From positions 3,596,001 to 3,660,000 of the forward strand of contig JARGXX010000068.1 of assembly GCA_030374765.1 (NCBI GenBank): a stretch of 64,000 nt of DNA. Reading direction: 5' to 3'. This document shows, piece by piece, positions 45,536 through 56,178 of this stretch; position 1 is the first letter of the stretch, and the number at the start of each line of letters is the position of its first letter. Made by a program: the position numbers and the translations under genes. Source of the DNA: Agarophyton chilense. Taxonomy: Eukaryota > Rhodophyta > Florideophyceae > Gracilariales > Gracilariaceae. The notes below the pieces were generated by a model. The model did no database searches, was not told the DNA's origin, and saw only the letters and a list, made by a program, of their open reading frames with translations.

Positions 45536-45897
45536 ACCGCAATAAGCTCAGCGGTCATCAAAGACCTAGTAACACGGCGGGCTTTGTAGGAACGATACAT
45601 TATAGGGATAGCCTGACCACTTGCGTCTGCTAAAAAGACAACAAAACCAAGCTGAAATGAGTAGTCTGCAATTAAGGCAAACGATGCATCAGAGTAGCCA
45701 AAAACTCTCATAGTAGAACAGTCAAAACGCAAGAAACGAGCTGAAACAGAGTTGTCAACGACGCAGTGTACGACACGGTTAACGCGCTTAATAACATCTC
45801 CAGAGTTATCATCAAAGCGGGTTCGGGGTATCTGCGTTAGCTGAGAGACTTCGAATATGCAATCAAGACGGGTATGTACGATCCACATCAGATTCAT
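45536..45897 (-). pseudogene. copia RNase H (in X)
   Basis: Holds the RNase H landmarks YSDASFA, SYKARRVTRS and TAELIAVSD. Cut after SD, where the last 40 or so residues should follow. The open frame runs a further 20 codons into the NFU fragment, out of its frame. Confidence 0.85.
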
Positions 45898-45930
45898 ACG
45901 AATACATGCGAATTGTGGAAAGGCACCATC

Positions 45931-46662
45931 TTAAGGGAGAGAACGAAGTCCTAAATTGTACCGGTCTTGGTCCAAAGAAAAAGTCCTATTAGATGAGTGG
46001 TGAAGCGCAAACCGAGCAAAGTTACACGGCCAATAGTCATTCTCTGACATGTCGAACCGTCGAGACGTAATATGACATAACTCCTTGAAATCACGGAGGC
46101 CTGTTCGTACCATGTCATCCTCATATGACCCAGACATTCCTTGGAGTTTACCCTTCGCCATGACATAGTAGCACGCCCGATCCGAAGAACGAATTGACAT
46201 TCCAAGTTCCTTCTTGTGATGACTATCCAAGGTTTCGTGCCATAAGATGCCAGATTCTCCAAGACCATAGAGTGCTTGCAATAGCTGAAGAGCTTCATGA
46301 GGTTTAAGTTCGAACTCAGGGGCAGGATCACGAATGTAGACATCTCTCTGGAGCCCTTCAGAGGATCTTAAGTAGATTTGGCTGACATCAGACATCCACA
46401 CATCGAATCTGTGTAGTACAGTCATGCTCAAGATGAGTCGAACAGAAGAGGACTGGACAGTGTTCGAGGTGTAAACAAGGTACTTCTTGAGCTTGTCTCC
46501 GTGAACTCCAATAACATATCGAGCCTTCCACTTAGTCTGGCCATCGTCGGTTGACTTGATCGAGAGAACGAAACGAGCAGGTAGAACGTTTCCATGACAG
46601 GGTATATCCTCCTTCATGTTCACCTTAAAAGTCTCGCGGTCAGGTTCTGAATCTCCTTCCAC
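45931..46662 (-). pseudogene. copia reverse transcriptase (in X)
   Basis: Open for 243 codons. Contains KWKARYVIGVHGDKLKKYLV, SSSVRLILSMTVLHRFDVWM, DVSQIYLRSSEGLQRDVYIR and the GSYEDDM catalytic block (usually YVDD). Frameshifts separate it from integrase and RNase H. Confidence 0.88.
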
Positions 46663-46979
46663 TTTGCAGCAGTTATTTGCGGTGCAGAAGCACGAGGGTC
46701 ATTAGCACAGATAGATTCTGTCAGGAAGGTCTCCCGAGCATACTGCGAAGAGAAAATATCTCGAACATCCCCGATAAGCATAGCAGAAATATTAGAAGGT
46801 GGCATGTAGGGTTTTATCCGCGTGATGCCAAACAGACAAGCTGTACCGACTTGGGAATCCTGAACTAATACGAGCTTCTTCTCGCGGTTCACAGCTTGAA
46901 CGAAGAACGGCCCAATCCATTTTCCAATTCGATGCTCGACCTGCTTCTCCCTCCAAACAAGAACCTTTTGACCGACATG

Positions 46980-47560
46980 CTAAACAGCCTGAGCAGCACG
47001 AGGTATCGCATGTCGAAGAGCACGCTTTACACGTACAATTGCCATTTCATGCACCATCTCCTTACGGACAGCAGTAGCCACATTAGCCCGACTCTCTAAC
47101 GACGCTCTCGGTTGCGCAGCACCGTCCTTGTAAACACGAATAGACGGATACTCAGCAAAGACTAACGCAGAAATAACAATTTCTTCAGATCCAAGGGTGT
47201 CGTTAAGAGCATTCACGGACATAGCAAGCAGTGGCTCTTTCGACGCATTCGGATAGTCCACCTTGAGCTTGCGGAAAGTAGACCAGAGGGGCTGATGGTA
47301 GCGCTCACCGATTCCTGAGCTTGAATGCGCCTCAACTCCTGTACGTTGCACTTCGACCTTACTAACAGCGCCGATACTAACGAAGAGCTCATTGAAAGCA
47401 GAACCTTGATCAGCGATAAGCTTGTGAGGTAGGCCTGTGTACACGGTAGCTCAGCACTCAAATATCGTAGAGCGGATTGTCTTCGTAGATACATCGCGTA
47501 AGAACATAGCAACACTGAACCTTTTACCTTCCGTGCGGGAAGAAGGAACGGTGGGGGCGG
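46980..47560 (-). pseudogene. copia integrase (in X)
   Basis: The second catalytic Asp is in IADQGSAFNE and the Glu in IGERYHQPLWSTFRKLK. NALNDTLGSEEIVISALVFA is the conserved region after the core. A TAG just before VYTGLP and a missing N-terminal zinc finger make it non-functional. Confidence 0.85.
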
Positions 47561-47594
47561 CGAAGAGGCTGGACGTTCGGGGAGCGCATCAGGA

Positions 47595-49166
47595 GTGGAG
47601 GCATCGTGGCTGCCAGGTGTTTTGGACATTCACAGAGCCATGGGCGTATGCAGTGATACTCTGGCATTGGTTCCGTTTTCTAACAACAGCTCGCGCCCCA
47701 TTTCGAAAGTGAATGGCACAAAAGCGACGAGTGCGCTGCAAACGTGCCACGTGTGGCGCACGCAAATCGCAAACATATCCGCCTGGCTTTGCGCCATCAG
47801 CTTGATCGACCATTATCTCTCGTTCGAACAAGCCACGCACCAGTGGATTTCGCTGTGCCGACTCTTCAGCCATTTCGCCCTGCACCTTCTCTCAGAACGC
47901 GACTTTTTCCTCCCTTTTTCCAATTCCGAGGCCAACCTCTCTCGTCGTCGCCACTACAACACTCGCTGCTTGGCTCGCTGCGTTTTGCGCCACTTCCACC
48001 TAACGCCCCCGGACCCCAGCATCTCGCTTACGGGTGTCCAATCGCCTCAACCTCATGAGCAGCTTCGACAAAGTGCCAAACACACCATTCTATCTCTGTC
48101 AGACGGGGCAACCTCAGAAGACGTAGATCCGCTGCCTTTCATGCGGTCTCTGGCGGAGGTTGTGCTTTGTGAAGCTGTACACAGTGAGAAGAGGGATCCT
48201 TTTATTCAAGCAGTACTCACACTACCACCGCACCACCAAGATGCACTGGCTACGTCTATTTGCCACGTGACCGTCGAAAAGCCAAAGGAAATACGCGTGC
48301 TCGGTCAGATCCGTGTCAACGACGAGAACCTCCACCTCACCACCCTTTCACCTTCCACAAAACCAACCTTCACAGAAAAGTCACATAGTCCTCTTTCTGC
48401 CCCACGCAGCATTCTGCTGGAAGACTGAAAGGCGCTCTCTGTAGAACGAGACAACCTCAGGAGAAAGCTTGCCGCTTGTGAATTCGAGAAGAACAAGGCA
48501 TTGGAGCTATCCCAACGCTTGAAAATCAACCTGGAAGAGGCTTCCGACAAGATTCGCTTGCTGGAGACAACGCACGAAGAAAGTGCTACAGAAGTGTTGA
48601 ACAAGTCAAAAGCGATCATTGAAGCCAAGACTGCACTGCGCAGAGCTCACGTTGCTGCAGAAGAAGTCGATATTTTGCGCGCAAAGGCAGCTTCTGCCGA
48701 ACAGTTGGAATCAAGCCTCAAAGGAACCAGCGTGAGGCTGGAAGAGGTTTCTGACATGCGGAGGGCGACTGAAATCCTCGAGGCACAACTATCTGCGTTT
48801 AGGGAGACAGAAGAAAGACTGTCCAAGCACACCGATTACCTCGAGTCGCAACTTACGTACAGCAACACCCGCAGTACCCAGTTTGCCAAGTTGGCTGAAA
48901 ACGTCACAGCTAAGATGGAGAAGAAGGACGGTGAGATCAAAACGCTAAAGAGTGAAAACTTGTGGTTGAAGACAAGTATGTAGGCTGCCAATCAACAGTT
49001 GGCCGCATTTCTCATGCAGTCCGCGCAAACGACATCGAGAAACAGTTTAATCAATCGTGCTTCGGCAGGCATGTCTGCGTCGGTAAGGATTCCAAAGTTT
49101 ATGGGCGTCGCCCAGACTACCACTGATCAGACCACTGCGACGACAACTGTGCCGATGTCCGACTAG
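47595..49166 (+). pseudogene. Hook-like coiled-coil protein
   Basis: One frame with stops at 48426 (TGA) and 48981 (TAG). Residues before the first stop include PLPFMRSLAEVVLCEAVHSE and KRDPFIQAVLTLPPHHQDAL, which follow the end of the Hook CH domain ('[22 protein letters not shown].. IM.LEE..Q'). After it comes SVERDNLRRKLAACEFEKNK and about 180 residues of heptad-like coiled coil (LEEASDKIRLLETTHEESAT). The tail is Ser/Thr-rich and ends at 49166. Hook proteins link cargo to dynein in other eukaryotes. The N-terminal 90 codons do not fit. Confidence 0.45.
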
Positions 49167-49248
49167 CTCGTCAAATAAGGTGCATGTGATATCTTGTTCA
49201 AAGATTCGCTTCTTGGCATAACATGGACTGATATTGTCGAATGCGTGA

Positions 49249-49938
49249 TTGGGGTCATGGATGCCTGGTATGATATTAATGCCGTTGAAGGCACAAAAAG
49301 GTCCTTTCTTGGGAAGCAGCAGCGAGGCAGGGATCCACCGCCAGCCATCCCTCTCGGCTTCTGAACAACCCGGTGTCCTCTCACGGCCCAGTCAACAGAT
49401 CGCCACCACAAATGCTAGCTACATCGGCAGCGATGCCGAACATATGGAAAATCTGGGGCGGTCTTGGAAATCTCTGGAAGGGAAAATGCGTACGTCAAAG
49501 GTTGTCGAGAGAGCTCAGAAGATTGAGATTGTGCTACTAAATGCAAAGCTTGACACAAGTGAGTTAATGACCGCCAAGCTTGACGACGTTATGAAGCGAG
49601 CCGACGGGCTTCAGAAGGAAATATCGAAAGAGAGAGAAACCCATTTGCGGGGCATTACCGAAGCGGTTAAAAGAGAACAGTGCATCGCCGAGGAGTCTCG
49701 CAAAAAAGCCAGACTGATGGCGAAGAATCATACGACCGTTTTTGAAGATGTGCGCGCCAGTGCTTTGGCTGCTGCCCGTGACAGCACGAGAGCGAATCAA
49801 GAGAGAATCCATAGAGAGGATGTTGCGTCGGTAATCCATTCACGAGAGGATGCAAACCGTACTACGGTACCGATCTACTGCACGGCCCTGGGGATCGAAC
49901 CGAGTACCTCCAGTCCAGCATCTACCTGTCTGGTTTAA
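49249..49938 (+). other. Coiled-coil ORF, unknown
   Basis: 229 codons, open. A central stretch (SWKSLEGKMRTSKVVERAQK, VMKRADGLQKEISKERETHL, VKREQCIAEESRKKARLMAK) is a predicted coiled coil; ends are Ser/Thr/Pro-rich. Same strand as and 80 bp after the Hook-like ORF, so it may be part of the same gene or of a transposon protein set. Not identified. Confidence 0.4.
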
Positions 49939-50596
49939 AAAGGAGACGACCAATCCCCTGTATCACTTCACTACCCACCGTGGGGACATGTGGGGACGGC
50001 ATCCAGTGCGCTGCACGATGAAGATGTCTGTGCGTTGCGGAGCAAAGAAGGAAGTCCCCCTTTTCGGGGGCTCACCGTCTGCACCGAATTGAAACCAACT
50101 ATGTCCGACTTTCCTTTTTGGCTGTTTCTAACGAGTTGGAGAGTCGCTTTCGACGTGAATATGCTTCACCTCTGGCGAGCGTGGCATCGTCAAAAGTCGC
50201 ACGTTCAGAGTCCAGCCCGTCGTCCATGCCAATATCTAGACTACCCCCGTCTGTCGAATCGTCATCCTCTTTTCCGATGGCCTAATGCAGTGCGCTCCTG
50301 ATTCTGTCCAGATCGTCTAACAGTCACGATCGCTGCACTTTCCCCCCCCCACTCCTGCATATATTCGCCACGGGCCTGGTCGCGTTGCATCTTGCGGTCC
50401 CACGGCAACTCCCAATGGTCGCCTTCATCCATTCGCTTTCCTCCGGCCTTGCCCATGTCGCAACTTTAAATCGCGGTCAACAAGGCCGAGTTTGTGGAGA
50501 TTTTCGATGGCAATTCTCCTCGTGGCTACTATATAGAAGAACCTGCTTGATGGCTTCCACTCGCAATAATTTCCGAAGCCAAAGCGAAAGAAAGAC

Positions 50597-50914
50597 ATGC
50601 TGCTGAGCAACGACGACAAGCGGCGCTTCATGCGAGACGGCTACTCGCACTGGAGGCAGGTGGTATCGCGCGCGCAGGTGGCTGTGCTGCTCCCTGTCAC
50701 CGACTACTTCTATACAACCAAGCAATACATGTTACACAATTCGAACAAGTACATTCTTCCGCACTTTCTGCAACACGCAGAGTTAAGCTCTCTACCGCGT
50801 CGCATGCCCGTTCTCTCGATCTGCGAGCAGAAAATCGAGTTGTCCACACGTGGTATATTGTTATTTCAGAGTCTGGTGGCTAAAATGGGAAACCTATTTC
50901 AACGGCCCTCATGA
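50597..50914 (+). other. Short ORF, unknown
   Basis: 105 codons (SNDDKRRFMRDGYSHWRQVV, SNKYILPHFLQHAEL). Lies between the coiled-coil ORF and the methyltransferase-like gene on the same strand; could be an exon of either. Confidence 0.25.
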
Positions 50915-51171
50915 CGGTGAACAGGTAAGTTTGCAACATTTTCTGCTCTGCAATCTGGACGAAGACCCGAAATATTTTTGGCTATGGTTGCGAAGCGACA
51001 CAAAATTGGAATGAGCGGGCAGGACTCGTTGAGTTTAAGGTGAGTGCGAGTGCGACTGGTGTCTCGTATAGATTTAGGAAGGATATCTAACATGTTCTTT
51101 TTTGCTGCTACGAAGCGACGGAGAGGAAAGAATGGGTGGGGAGGGAAACCTATTTGAGGGAAGTGACGTCG

Positions 51172-51236
51172 CGCGAGATGTTTCGTGGCGTTCGTAACGC
51201 CACGAAACATCTCTCGCGATGACCCCCCCCCCCCCC
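51172..51236. repeat. Long hairpin followed by C14 run
   Basis: CGCGAGATGTTTCGTGGCGTT pairs with 51196-51218 around a 3-base loop with only a 2-base bulge. Fourteen C residues follow at 51223-51236. Possibly the footprint of a MITE or a regulatory hairpin. Confidence 0.75.
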
Positions 51237-51319
51237 TTCGCTTCTGCACCCATTGAAACTGAAAACGCTATGCCGTGCCGTTATCTTTCAATCCTTCTTG
51301 AAACAAACCGTGTTCGCTC

Positions 51320-52276
51320 GTGCTAATAGAGGACATTTCCCGGGAAGGGAGTTCTACAACTTCCTCAAGTTCATGGTGTCAAGCTGGTGGATGCCCAGCC
51401 CCCGTCATGAACGCTGAAAGTTTTACTACCGTATGGAGGGTGTTCATGGCAGTCCGCGATGCATACGCCGATTCCAGAGGCCCCGGGGATCCGAACCGCG
51501 TCGTCAGAAAATTTCGTGGAGAACCTGCTACAGAACTGTCGCACCAACGCTTCCGTCGCTGCATTCTTGGAGATATTTCTTGGCTAGTACGTCTACAGGG
51601 AGAGGAGGATGCAGAAGTATTTTACCGTGGAAAATACGACGATGTGGTTCCTATGCCATCGCTCGAAACCCGATGGCGTTCTCAAGACGGAACAACATCA
51701 GTCTCTTTCTGGGAACGGAGCAGGCTATGCGAGCTCTTCGGAATGGCATCCCGTATTCCGAACAGAAGACCATGGTGAACTACAGTAAGTTCAACCATGT
51801 GGCCAACAGATTCCTCGGGCATGGTGGAGCAATCGTACCAGGTTCCCCATCTGGCCCCGGGAGAAAGACTGTACTGGAGGATTCGACAAAACGATGGTTT
51901 TGTGCACCGTCAGATTCGCCCCGAGCAGGAGTCGAGGGAATTGATGAAGGAACTCATTGCTCGCTTTTCTCAGCCTGGAGACATGGTCTTGGACTTCTTG
52001 TAGGGAACATTTACAACCGCATTTGCATGCATGGAAATTGTTTTTCACCGAAAGTTCATCGGTGGTGAGAAGTACCGTGAGTGCTTCAAGCACGCGAAAC
52101 ACAACGCAGTAGTGCATTTGGACAGGATTATTGTCGACAACACGCTAAGGGCCGGGAACCTGGAGTGTGATGAAGATGTCGGGTCACATGCTATTGTGCA
52201 GGCGGCACTTCAGGTGTCGGCTTTCAGGAAGAAAACAAATTTCATTGAATGGAGAACAAGGAAGTACTTTCCTTAG
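51320..52276 (+). pseudogene. Beta-class DNA methyltransferase-like protein (N4C/N6A type)
   Basis: The clearest part (51797-52276) reads GERLYWRIRQNDGFVHRQIR, PEQESRELMKELIARFSQPG, DMVLDFL, stop (TAG 52001), GTFTTAFACMEIVFHRKFIG, GEKYRECFKHAKHNAV. This follows the end of N6_N4 methylases: KPxELxxxLIxxxSxPGDxVLDPFxGSGTTxxAAxxxxRxFIGxExxxxYxxxA, that is the SAM-binding motif I. The catalytic (D/N)PP(Y/W) motif was not found; it should lie upstream. The upstream frames 51320-51778 (LGDISWLVRLQGEEDAEVFY) probably belong to it, with a frameshift near 51720. Bacterial-type methylases of this class are rare in eukaryotes and mostly linked to mobile DNA. Confidence 0.5.
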
Positions 52277-52479
52277 TACCAACGGTTCCCCTTTCATGTC
52301 ATGGCTTTCTTGTCGACTTTATGGGATGATAGGGAGCTGGCCTAGAGGCATCGTAATAAGTCTTTACATTTGTGGTCGCCAAGTAGTCAAGGACAACTGA
52401 AAAACTTGGAGCCGGAGCTGTTGCCTGGCATCGATGCATCTAATCAGTGGTGCGTGGTGGCCAAGTCTTCAGTGAAGCA

Positions 52480-52915
52480 ATTTAGGTTCGTTTTTTTGAT
52501 GAAAATCTGACTTGTATTTGTTTATTATTACGACAGTGCGGCCGACATTTAGTGAATAGGAAATGATGGAAGTACGAGTAAGTGCGACTTCCAATTGTAT
52601 CAGGTATTGGTTAGGGAGGGAAATTACATTTGCAGTTGTTTGCTGCTGCTTGGGGACAGGGAGGCAAGATTGGACGACAAGTGGGAGAATTGGTTGCTGC
52701 AGTGGTGAGTGAGGTGTTGATGTAGTTTTGTTTTTTTTTTGACGGAGATCTGACTTTTTCTGTTTATTGATTCGAATGGCGACGCGTGGAGGCCAAACAG
52801 CGAGCAGAAGTTTGGAACAATTAAGTTCGATGCTATGGAAGGCATTTTACATGAAGCGAGGAATAGGGATCTAACTTGTGTTATTTTCATGCTGTCTATC
52901 TATTTATGTAGGGAA
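52480..52915. repeat. Imperfect tandem repeats in X
   Basis: Related phrases T-run + GA(C/T)G(A/G)A(G/A)ATCTGACTT + TGTTTATT occur at 52487-52535 and 52723-52772, with a weaker third near 52866-52912. Units are about 230 and 140 bp apart. Otherwise no gene is seen from 52277 to 53400. Confidence 0.45.
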
Positions 52916-53591
52916 ATGTGATGGACGAAGAGGAAGGGCTTTGAAAGGTACTTGTCGAGTTCTCTATGGACAGCATTCCTGCCTGAACCGTCGGTCCCGG
53001 GAGAATGGAGGCGTAGATCAGTTTGCGTCGCGCTTGGCGAGAAGTTAAGTGAAGCGCGACGATCGGCCGAGGAGAAGCGATCAGCGATCGGGCGAGGCGC
53101 AGTGATCGGCAATCGGGCGGGCGACAGGTCGGGAAACCAGTCTCCAGATATGAAATGGTGTCTTCATATTTCACATCCGGAGACCCGCTTTCGGTCGAGT
53201 CGCTCGAGCGTTCGGAGTGCTGACGCTATCTCTGTATTACGCACCAACGATTAGGGTGATTGAAGGGCATTTAAGTGAATGGTCGGTGCAGTTGAACGGT
53301 TCATACTAGCCAGGATACTTGTGCGATATGAAATATCTCGCGCTAGGTAACATTCGATATTCCTTTCATTTTCGGTAGAATTCGTGATCTAGGATGAATG
53401 ATTTCTGAAAGATATCGCCCAAGTTCTCTTCCATTATTGGTAGTATTCCGATGCTATTGTGGACGTTTGCTAGTTTTCTACATTCACCTCAACATTCACT
53501 TGAACTCTTATTTTGCGCTAGATATTCTAGCATCAAAATACTGCGAATTTTTGAATGCTAACCATAGACATTCTAGCACACCCAAACTAGA

Positions 53592-53630
53592 AAACTAGCA
53601 GTCAATACTAGCTTTCCGAAAACACAGACG
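53592..53630 (-). repeat. Right terminal inverted repeat of X
   Basis: Inverted partner of 42636-42674. The adjoining 200 bp to the left carry about eight CTAG words. Confidence 0.8.
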
Positions 53631-53653
53631 TACCTTTATAGCCCATAATTAGA

Positions 53654-54904
53654 AATGGGATGTGCCCATGAGCCCGACTATCGAGGAGTCGATCTCCCTG
53701 GGGAGTGGTACTCGCATGCGTCGATGATATCGCACGAGCGGCGAACGGGGGATATGAGCTATAGGTTCCCACGTATCCGCTCCGGAGGAAAACCGTACCA
53801 ACGGACTCGATACAGTATTTTTCTGGTATCTTCATGCTCGCCATGTTCACATATGCGATCCATAACATATTCCTGGGCGTTTCCCAATGCTTTCGCTGTT
53901 GGCGCGGGACTCCTGTTAACAGGTTCGAAATGCCTTAGGGGTGACCCAAGCGTATTTGTGTTAGCAGTCTCAGCGTCGCTAAGCGTTCGCTCGTCGACTA
54001 ACAGTCGTTCTGCCCGCAGGGGCAGTGTAATAATTCCTTGAGAACCTTTCTCAGAGAAAGAGCTATCCTGTTTTCCAGGTTCCATAGAAGCGTACTTCTT
54101 GCTACTTCTCAATTCCATTCGGGGATGAACTTCCTTCGGTTTATCCGATTCTGACCGCTGTTCGGTGGATGATGGTGCTTGCACCACGACAGGAGGCGAT
54201 ACCTCTTCTTCTTCCTGCCCACGAGGGATGGGAGCCGATATCGGCGGAACAGCGAGTGGCGCTTCATCTGACGGTTCAGCCTGAAGCGGCAACGGCGTGT
54301 TTTCGCGTGCACTCGTTTCCAAGCCCTTGGGGCCGAATCCAAAAACATCTTTCCTGCTTTCAGGTTCCATTTCTGTACATACGGGTGTGCGCGTGCCACG
54401 GGGCATATCCCGATACTTCGGAAGCTGTCCGTGATTGGCGTACGAAACCGCCGGTGATTGGAGATCAGCAGCTTTCTCCTCCGTCCGAGCCATTGGTGGC
54501 GGTTCACTCTCCCCGGAGTCACTTGGGCTTTTGCCTTGACGTTCCGTCGCACTTGCCTCCTTTGTTCTACCAGATACCTGGACTTCTATTTGCGGGTCAG
54601 GCGCGACTTCAACGCGATCGCGCGATACACGTTCAACGTCCTCATCTGTCTTGATGACCACTGCGTTTTCATCAAGGTCCACCACTTTGAAGGGTCCAGC
54701 AGCTATCGGCAACAACTTATGACACGATTCTTCCTGTTTGTCCGGTCTTTCAACAGGCACGAAGAAGTGACCTCCTATTCGGATTGCCGGATTTCCTCTT
54801 CGCCTTCTGGCGTCATAGTTTCGCTTAAAGCGAGCTTGCGTCTTTGATAACTCTTTAGCGGCTTCTTCCGCTCTGGCCTTCAGGTCATTCCTCCATTCCA
54901 GATG
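53654..54904 (-). pseudogene. E3 pol C-terminus: integrase tail, linker and chromodomain
   Basis: Same frame as the integrase, after a TAA at 54905-54907: HLEWRNDLKARAEEAAKELS, RFKRNYDARRRRGNPAIRIG, GPFKVVDLDENAVVIKTDED. Then a 200-residue Ser/Pro/Glu linker, then the chromodomain YVMDRICEHGEHEDTRKILY, RVRWYGFPPE; one frameshift near 53785 leads to ADTWEPIAHIPRSPLVRYHR and a stop at about 53654. Twenty-two bases later block X begins. Confidence 0.85.
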
Positions 54905-56038
54905 TTACTTAGCCGCGGTCGGTGCGTCCAATTCTGTCTCGTCGTCGAGCGTAACCGGTAAAGCCGGAGGGTTACGTAAGAGCACGAGATCGAACGGTGC
55001 CGTCTCTGTAGAGGTATGCACTTGCGAATTGTACGCGTAGCACAGATTATCTGTAAACATGTCCCATTCTTTCGGGTGGTCCGCGATGTAGTGTCGTAAT
55101 GCTGCTATCAGCGTGCGGTTGAAACGCTCCACCTGACCGTTGCATTGCGGATGATAGGTAGTGTTAAACACGTTTCGAATGCCCATAATGCGGCAAACAT
55201 TCTGAAAGAACTTCGCAACGAATTGCTTCCCATTATCTGATAACAGAACTTCTGGTGGTCCGTATATGAATACGAAGTATTTGATAAACGCCTGTGCGAT
55301 TACGGTTGCGGTTATCCGCTTCAGCGGCACAGTCCGCACTAGCTTCGAGAAGCGGTGGGTGAATACCAATAGGTAGCGATAACCTCGCCTTGAGCGAATC
55401 AATTCCCCTAGGATGTCGATACTAACGTGTTGTAAAGGCGCTTTCGCCTGGAATAACGTCATCGGTTTCCGCTTCCTGTAAAGCTTCACTCGATTCTTCG
55501 CACATGTTCTACACAACCTCACTGTAGCATGGCAGTCCATTGCCAAAGTAGGCAAGTAAAATTCTCTTCTTAGAGTCATGAACAACTTCGTTCCTCCTGG
55601 ATGACCAGACAGCCTGCTGTAGTGTGCCAGATGGAGTACTCGACTATTCAAGACGTGTGGAATCACGATTTGATCATGCTTTTCGACATGTCTTAACAGT
55701 ATTCCTCGTGAATCGAGTGAAAAGGGGAGCTCTTCCCCCCCGTTAAGGCGAAAGCGTATCGACGCACAAAACGTATCGGCGTGTTGCTCGTTGAGGAGCT
55801 CAGTGCACGAGATTCGCTCGAGTTGAACTGAAGGGTCAGTGTCTGCTAATGCAAGGAACGGGTCTCCATCCAAAAAATCATAAAGGGTCTCTTGTTCCTC
55901 TTCTTCAAAAGATGGTGAATGGGTCTCCATGTAGAAGCAAGGTATCTCTTCATTGATTTCGGCTTGGGTTTCGCCCAGTGTTTTGAGTCGCGATAGCGCG
56001 TCAGCTTGGACATTGGCCAATCCCTTCTTATACTTCAC
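54905..56038 (-). pseudogene. E3 RNase H end and integrase
   Basis: NVQADALSRL ends RNase H. Integrase: zinc finger HLAHYSRLSGHPGGTKLF with CHATVRLCRTC, first Asp in VSIDILGEL, second in LLSDNGKQFVAKFF, Glu in QVERFNRTLIAAL. All catalytic residues are intact. AYNSQVHTSTETAPFDLVLL ends the core. The frame is separated from RT by a small indel and a stop near 56040-56185. Confidence 0.93.
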
Positions 56039-56178
56039 TTAGAAATCGAATTCAGAAAGGCGTAAGCGCCATCGTGTGAGACGACCAGACGGGTCTGTAA
56101 TGGACAGTAACCATCGTAGAGACGAATGATCCGTGTTGACGGTAAAACGTTCTCCTTGGAGATACGGCCGCAATGTGG

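Larger units (their letters stand above)
45536..47560 (-). mobile_element. Truncated Ty1/copia element inside X
   Basis: Integrase, RT and RNase H in copia order. Integrase (47560-46980): RFSVAMFLRDVSTKTIRSTI, VYTGLPHKLIADQGSAFNEL, VEVQRTGVEAHSSSGIGERY. RT (46662-45931): RFDVWMSDVSQIYLRSSEGL, LLQALYGLGESGILWHETLD, GSYEDDMVRTGL with catalytic DD. RNase H (45897-45540): VFGYSDASFALIADYSFQLG, SYKARRVTRSLMTAELIAVS. It ends abruptly at the NFU fragment and, on the other side, before protease and gag; no LTRs. Fairly few stops, so decay is moderate. Confidence 0.85.
42636..53630. mobile_element. Block X: 11-kb TIR-bounded insertion carrying host gene fragments
   Basis: Left end CGTCTGTGTTCTCGGAAAG..., right end its inverted copy (CGTCTGTGTTTTCGGAAAG on the minus strand); 35 of the first 39 bases agree by eye. 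TA flanks both ends (42634-42635, 53631-53632). Left of it is the E3 purine tract, right of it the E3 chromodomain end, which are adjacent in E1. Both ends are followed by CTAG-rich subterminal DNA. Inside: fragments of FabI, an mS34-like protein, NFU, a copia element, Hook-like coiled-coil genes and a methyltransferase-like gene. No transposase recognised inside; it may be a non-autonomous, gene-capturing element, or its transposase is one of the unknown ORFs. Confidence 0.75.
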
